A program made the translations under genes and the position numbers. From contig JALWEC010000106.1 in assembly GCA_027036655.1 (NCBI GenBank), positions 1 to 15,768 on the forward strand: a stretch of 15,768 bases of DNA. The letters are read 5' to 3'. The DNA is from Melioribacteraceae bacterium. Lineage in GTDB: Bacteria; Bacteroidota; Ignavibacteria; Ignavibacteriales; Melioribacteraceae. This document shows, piece after piece, positions 14,125 to 15,768 of the stretch (positions within the stretch are counted from its first letter, which is position 1; the number at the start of each line of letters is the position of its first letter). The notes beneath the pieces were generated by a model. The model did not search any database and had not been told where the DNA came from. It saw only the letters and a program-made list of their open reading frames with translations.

Positions 14125-15159
14125 TTAATAATTATTCAACATCTGGACGGCGTTAACCAAATCGTCTGTTTTAAGATGTGAATAAATCTCCGTAACAGAT
14201 AGGGAGCTATGCCCCAACAATTCCTTTATCAGCAACAACGAAACGCCCCTTTGCGCCAAGTTTGAAGCGTACGAATGCCTTAGCGTATGGAAATGAACCG
14301 ATTTATCAATTTCCGCCGACAACACGGCTTTCTTAAATTTCTTAGATACAAAATCAGCGTTTAGCCTTATTCCCTTTACCCGATAAAAAATATAATCCTC
14401 AATATTGCCGTTAAGGTTAATCACGTTCGGTTTGGCTTCAATCAGCTTTGCAAACAATATATCCGGTATCGGGATAATCCTTTCCTTTTTGCTCTTAGTT
14501 GTGAACGTCTTACTATTCTTAACCGTAATAATCCTTTTATCAAGTTGAACCGCTTCCCAACGTAAATTTATTAGCTCGCTTAGTCTCATTCCGGTATAAA
14601 ACGCCGTAAGATAAAGCAACCGGAGATAATCCTCTTTTACTTCGTCTAATATCCGGTTCAGTTGTACCTCGTCAATAAATACCGGAAAGTTTTTTTCTAT
14701 TTTGGGAATCGCAACACGCTTAAACGGATTCTCCCTAACATAGTCCCAAGATTCCGCCTTTGAAAATGCGGCTTTCAAAGTCCGGTAATAAAGCACTGAT
14801 GAATATTTAGCCCTTGAGTAAGTGAACAAAATAAATTTCTCAATCTGCTTAGTTTTTATTTTCGCAAGTAAAACATCTTCCCCTTTAAAGAAGTCATTCA
14901 ACATCTTAAAAGAAAGTTTTACGCTTCGGATATAACTCTTAGTTTTTGTTAAAGAGATATGACTTAAATATTCTTTCTCAAATTCTTTTAATGTTACAGG
15001 AATAACTTTTTGCTCTAAGGAAAGATTTTTCTCAAATTCGGAAAGAAATTTTAACGCTTCGGATTTAAGTTTTTTACCGGTAGATTTAGAAGTTCTCTTT
15101 CCGTTTACTTCATAAATAATTTGGTAATACGAAGACTTTTTACTTTTAGTAAGATACAT
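14125..15159 (-). CDS. int: Tyrosine integrase with N-terminal arm-binding-like domain
   Basis: 344 aa. The N-terminal beta-rich segment (YYQIIYEVNGKRTSKSTGKK, about residues 11-30) resembles the arm-type DNA-binding domain of phage and ICE integrases. A SAM-like core-binding domain follows (about 55-150), then the catalytic domain with R192 (TGMRLSELI), K222 (FTTKSKKER), H291 and R294 (HFHTLRHSYASNL), H317 (LGHSS) and Y326 (VTEIYSHL), a complete set. It is the gene nearest the right attachment repeat, so it is the likely enzyme for insertion into tRNA-Lys. The start was chosen at the ATG (15159) with GGGAG about 10 bases upstream; the longer TTG reading would include the repeated promoter region. 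The symE-like gene follows closely. Confidence 0.93.
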   Translation of the reverse strand: MYLTKSKKSSYYQIIYEVNGKRTSKSTGKKLKSEALKFLSEFEKNLSLEQKVIPVTLKEFEKEYLSHISLTKTKSYIRSVKLSFKMLNDFFKGEDVLLAKIKTKQIEKFILFTYSRAKYSSVLYYRTLKAAFSKAESWDYVRENPFKRVAIPKIEKNFPVFIDEVQLNRILDEVKEDYLRLLYLTAFYTGMRLSELINLRWEAVQLDKRIITVKNSKTFTTKSKKERIIPIPDILFAKLIEAKPNVINLNGNIEDYIFYRVKGIRLNADFVSKKFKKAVLSAEIDKSVHFHTLRHSYASNLAQRGVSLLLIKELLGHSSLSVTEIYSHLKTDDLVNAVQMLNNY

Positions 15160-15201
15160 AAAAATTAACTCCCGCACTCTCTCAAAAAGTATTATGTAAA
15201 C

Positions 15202-15224
15202 TCCCTGCAAAAGTCCCTGCAAAA
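15202..15224. repeat. Tandem TCCCTGCAAAA pair between int and the right repeat
   Basis: TCCCTGCAAAA occurs at 15202-15212 and 15214-15224, 12 bases apart, in the int upstream region. A related TCCATACAAAAG (10 of 12 bases to TCCCTGCAAAAG) lies 50 bases inside the left repeat, at 7400-7411. Arm-type integrase sites or an operator are both possible. Confidence 0.5.
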
Positions 15225-15293
15225 AAACGGTACTTATTTAGGAATCAGACGGTAAAAAAAGAAAAAAAGATTTTAAAAAGTGCGAAAATAGCT

Positions 15294-15345
15294 TTATTTT
15301 TGCGGTGCACCCTTAGCTCAGTTGGTAGAGCATCTGACTCTTAAT
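15294..15345 (+). repeat. Right attachment repeat (attR side)
   Basis: Identical over 52 bp to 7299-7350. It supplies the TATTTTTG -7 box (15295-15302) and the 5' half of the intact tRNA-Lys. The expected -33 position holds TTTTA instead of the native TTTG, because this DNA comes from the element. Confidence 0.93.
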
Positions 15346-15379
15346 CAGCAGGTCGGCGGTTCGAGCCCGCCAGGGTGTA
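15307..15379 (+). tRNA. tRNA-Lys (anticodon CTT), complete
   Basis: 73 bases. Acceptor GCACCCT pairs with AGGGTGT (one G-U), D arm GCTC...GAGC, anticodon loop CTCTTAA with stem TCTGA/TCAGC (the outer pair is mismatched), T arm GGCGG-TTCGAGC-CCGCC, discriminator A. CCA is not encoded. It is a hybrid: bases 1-39 come from the element and the 3' half is the original host gene. It is followed by a strong terminator. Confidence 0.95.
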
Positions 15380-15390
15380 CGAAAATAAGC

Positions 15391-15425
15391 AGCCTCGTAA
15401 TGATAATTGTTACGAGGCTTTTTTT
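15391..15425 (+). terminator. Intrinsic terminator of tRNA-Lys
   Basis: AGCCTCGTAA (15391-15400) pairs with TTACGAGGCT (15410-15419), followed by a run of T up to 15425. It lies 11 bases after the tRNA. Confidence 0.9.
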
Positions 15426-15447
15426 ATAACAAATTTTTTCTTGCGCA

Positions 15448-15768
15448 ATGAAACTTAAACTTATTACGATTTTATTTCTTTTTCTTCTCATCGGATGTAA
15501 CAAACCGCAGCATAAAAGCGAAGGCTCTTTAATCATTAAAGACGATTTGAATAATGCGTTCAGCTTAAGTGAAATTCCTCAAAAAGTAATTTCATTGGCT
15601 CCCAACTTAACCGAGATAATTTATTTTGTAGGCGGCAAGCGTTATTTGAAAGGAGTAACCACATATTGCAAATTTCCTCCCGAAGCCAAAAAGAAAGAAA
15701 AAATCGGAGATTTAATAACGGTAGATTATGAAAAAATTCTAAAAATAAAACCTGATTTAATTTTTATG
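15448..15768 (+). CDS. Cobalamin/siderophore-type ABC transporter substrate-binding lipoprotein (partial, runs off the window)
   Basis: The first 107 codons are present. MKLKLITILFLFLLIGC is a lipoprotein signal peptide with lipobox LIGC (C17), so the protein is anchored to a membrane on the periplasmic side. The body starts VISLAPNLTEIIYFVGG, followed by GVTTYCKFPPEAKKKEKIGD and VDYEKILKIKPDLIF, the standard beginning of the BtuF/FhuD-like class III binding fold ('slaPsltEilfalG...vGvt.yc.yP...kiG....vd.E.IlalkPDLi'). The ligand cannot be told from this part. The start is 22 bases after the tRNA terminator. It is host DNA outside the element. Confidence 0.85.
   Translation, partial: MKLKLITILFLFLLIGCNKPQHKSEGSLIIKDDLNNAFSLSEIPQKVISLAPNLTEIIYFVGGKRYLKGVTTYCKFPPEAKKKEKIGDLITVDYEKILKIKPDLIFM

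Larger units (their letters stand above)
7299..15345. mobile_element. Integrative element in tRNA-Lys (satellite-like, 7,995 bp)
   Basis: The ends are defined by a perfect 52-bp direct repeat at 7299-7350 and 15294-15345, with a period of 7,995 bp. Inside are two tyrosine recombinases, a SymE-like protein, a TOPRIM primase, a DUF3987-type ATPase and five unrecognised genes, all on the minus strand. The integrase whose gene abuts the right end is the likely enzyme for entry into the tRNA. No relaxase, type IV secretion, capsid, portal or terminase gene is visible. Primase plus ATPase plus origin-like repeats resemble phage satellites (P4/PICI type) and small Bacteroides integrative units. That comparison is functional; no sequence homology to them is claimed. 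Confidence 0.9.

Noticed and set aside
15345..15536. Minus-strand ORF ending in HPGGLEPPTC, overlapping the 3' half of tRNA-Lys.
   Set aside because: This ending is a well-known false translation of the antisense strand of a tRNA gene; the stretch also covers the tRNA terminator and the start of the lipoprotein gene.

Overview
The window looks like a chromosomal segment of a Bacteroidota / Ignavibacteriota-type bacterium. This is an inference from the host genes and from promoters of the Bacteroidetes form (TTTG, about 19 bases, TAnnTTTG), which can be read in front of cydA, the arsC-like gene and the tRNA-Lys. No species is claimed.

Layout. Bases 1-7298 and 15346-15768 are ordinary host chromosome. 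They hold tryptophanase (tnaA) followed by a beta-propeller-like protein, an AMMECR1-MEMO1 pair with overlapping genes, a cytochrome bd oxidase operon (cydAB, minus strand), a lone ArsC-family reductase and, at the right edge, the start of a vitamin B12/siderophore-type binding lipoprotein. Most units end in clear hairpin terminators.

Between them lies an integrated mobile element of 7,995 bp. It is bounded by a 52-bp perfect direct repeat (7299-7350 and 15294-15345) that holds the 5' half of a tRNA-Lys(CTT) gene plus its -7 promoter box. The complete tRNA (15307-15379) is at the right end, so the element has replaced the 5' half and the upstream promoter of the tRNA, not the usual 3' end. 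All recognised element genes are on the minus strand. From right to left they are: a tyrosine integrase with an N-terminal arm-binding-like domain, a SymE-like small protein, an AT-rich orphan gene behind a structured leader, a second shorter tyrosine recombinase, a small orphan protein, and a tightly overlapping four-gene replication block (two small orphans, a TOPRIM primase that has lost most zinc ligands, and a DUF3987-type P-loop ATPase). No relaxase, capsid, packaging or conjugation gene is visible, so a phage-satellite-like or plasmid-like replicating integrative element is the best reading.

Non-coding parts of the element are rich in structure. There are purine-rich repeats shared by both ends beside an AT-rich tract (candidate origin), a 36-bp direct repeat, a 37-bp direct repeat, an interleaved inverted-repeat set at the left end, a dense hairpin cluster at 12504-12614, and a three-way-junction leader/terminator at 13428-13495. 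These are the parts most likely to be undescribed.
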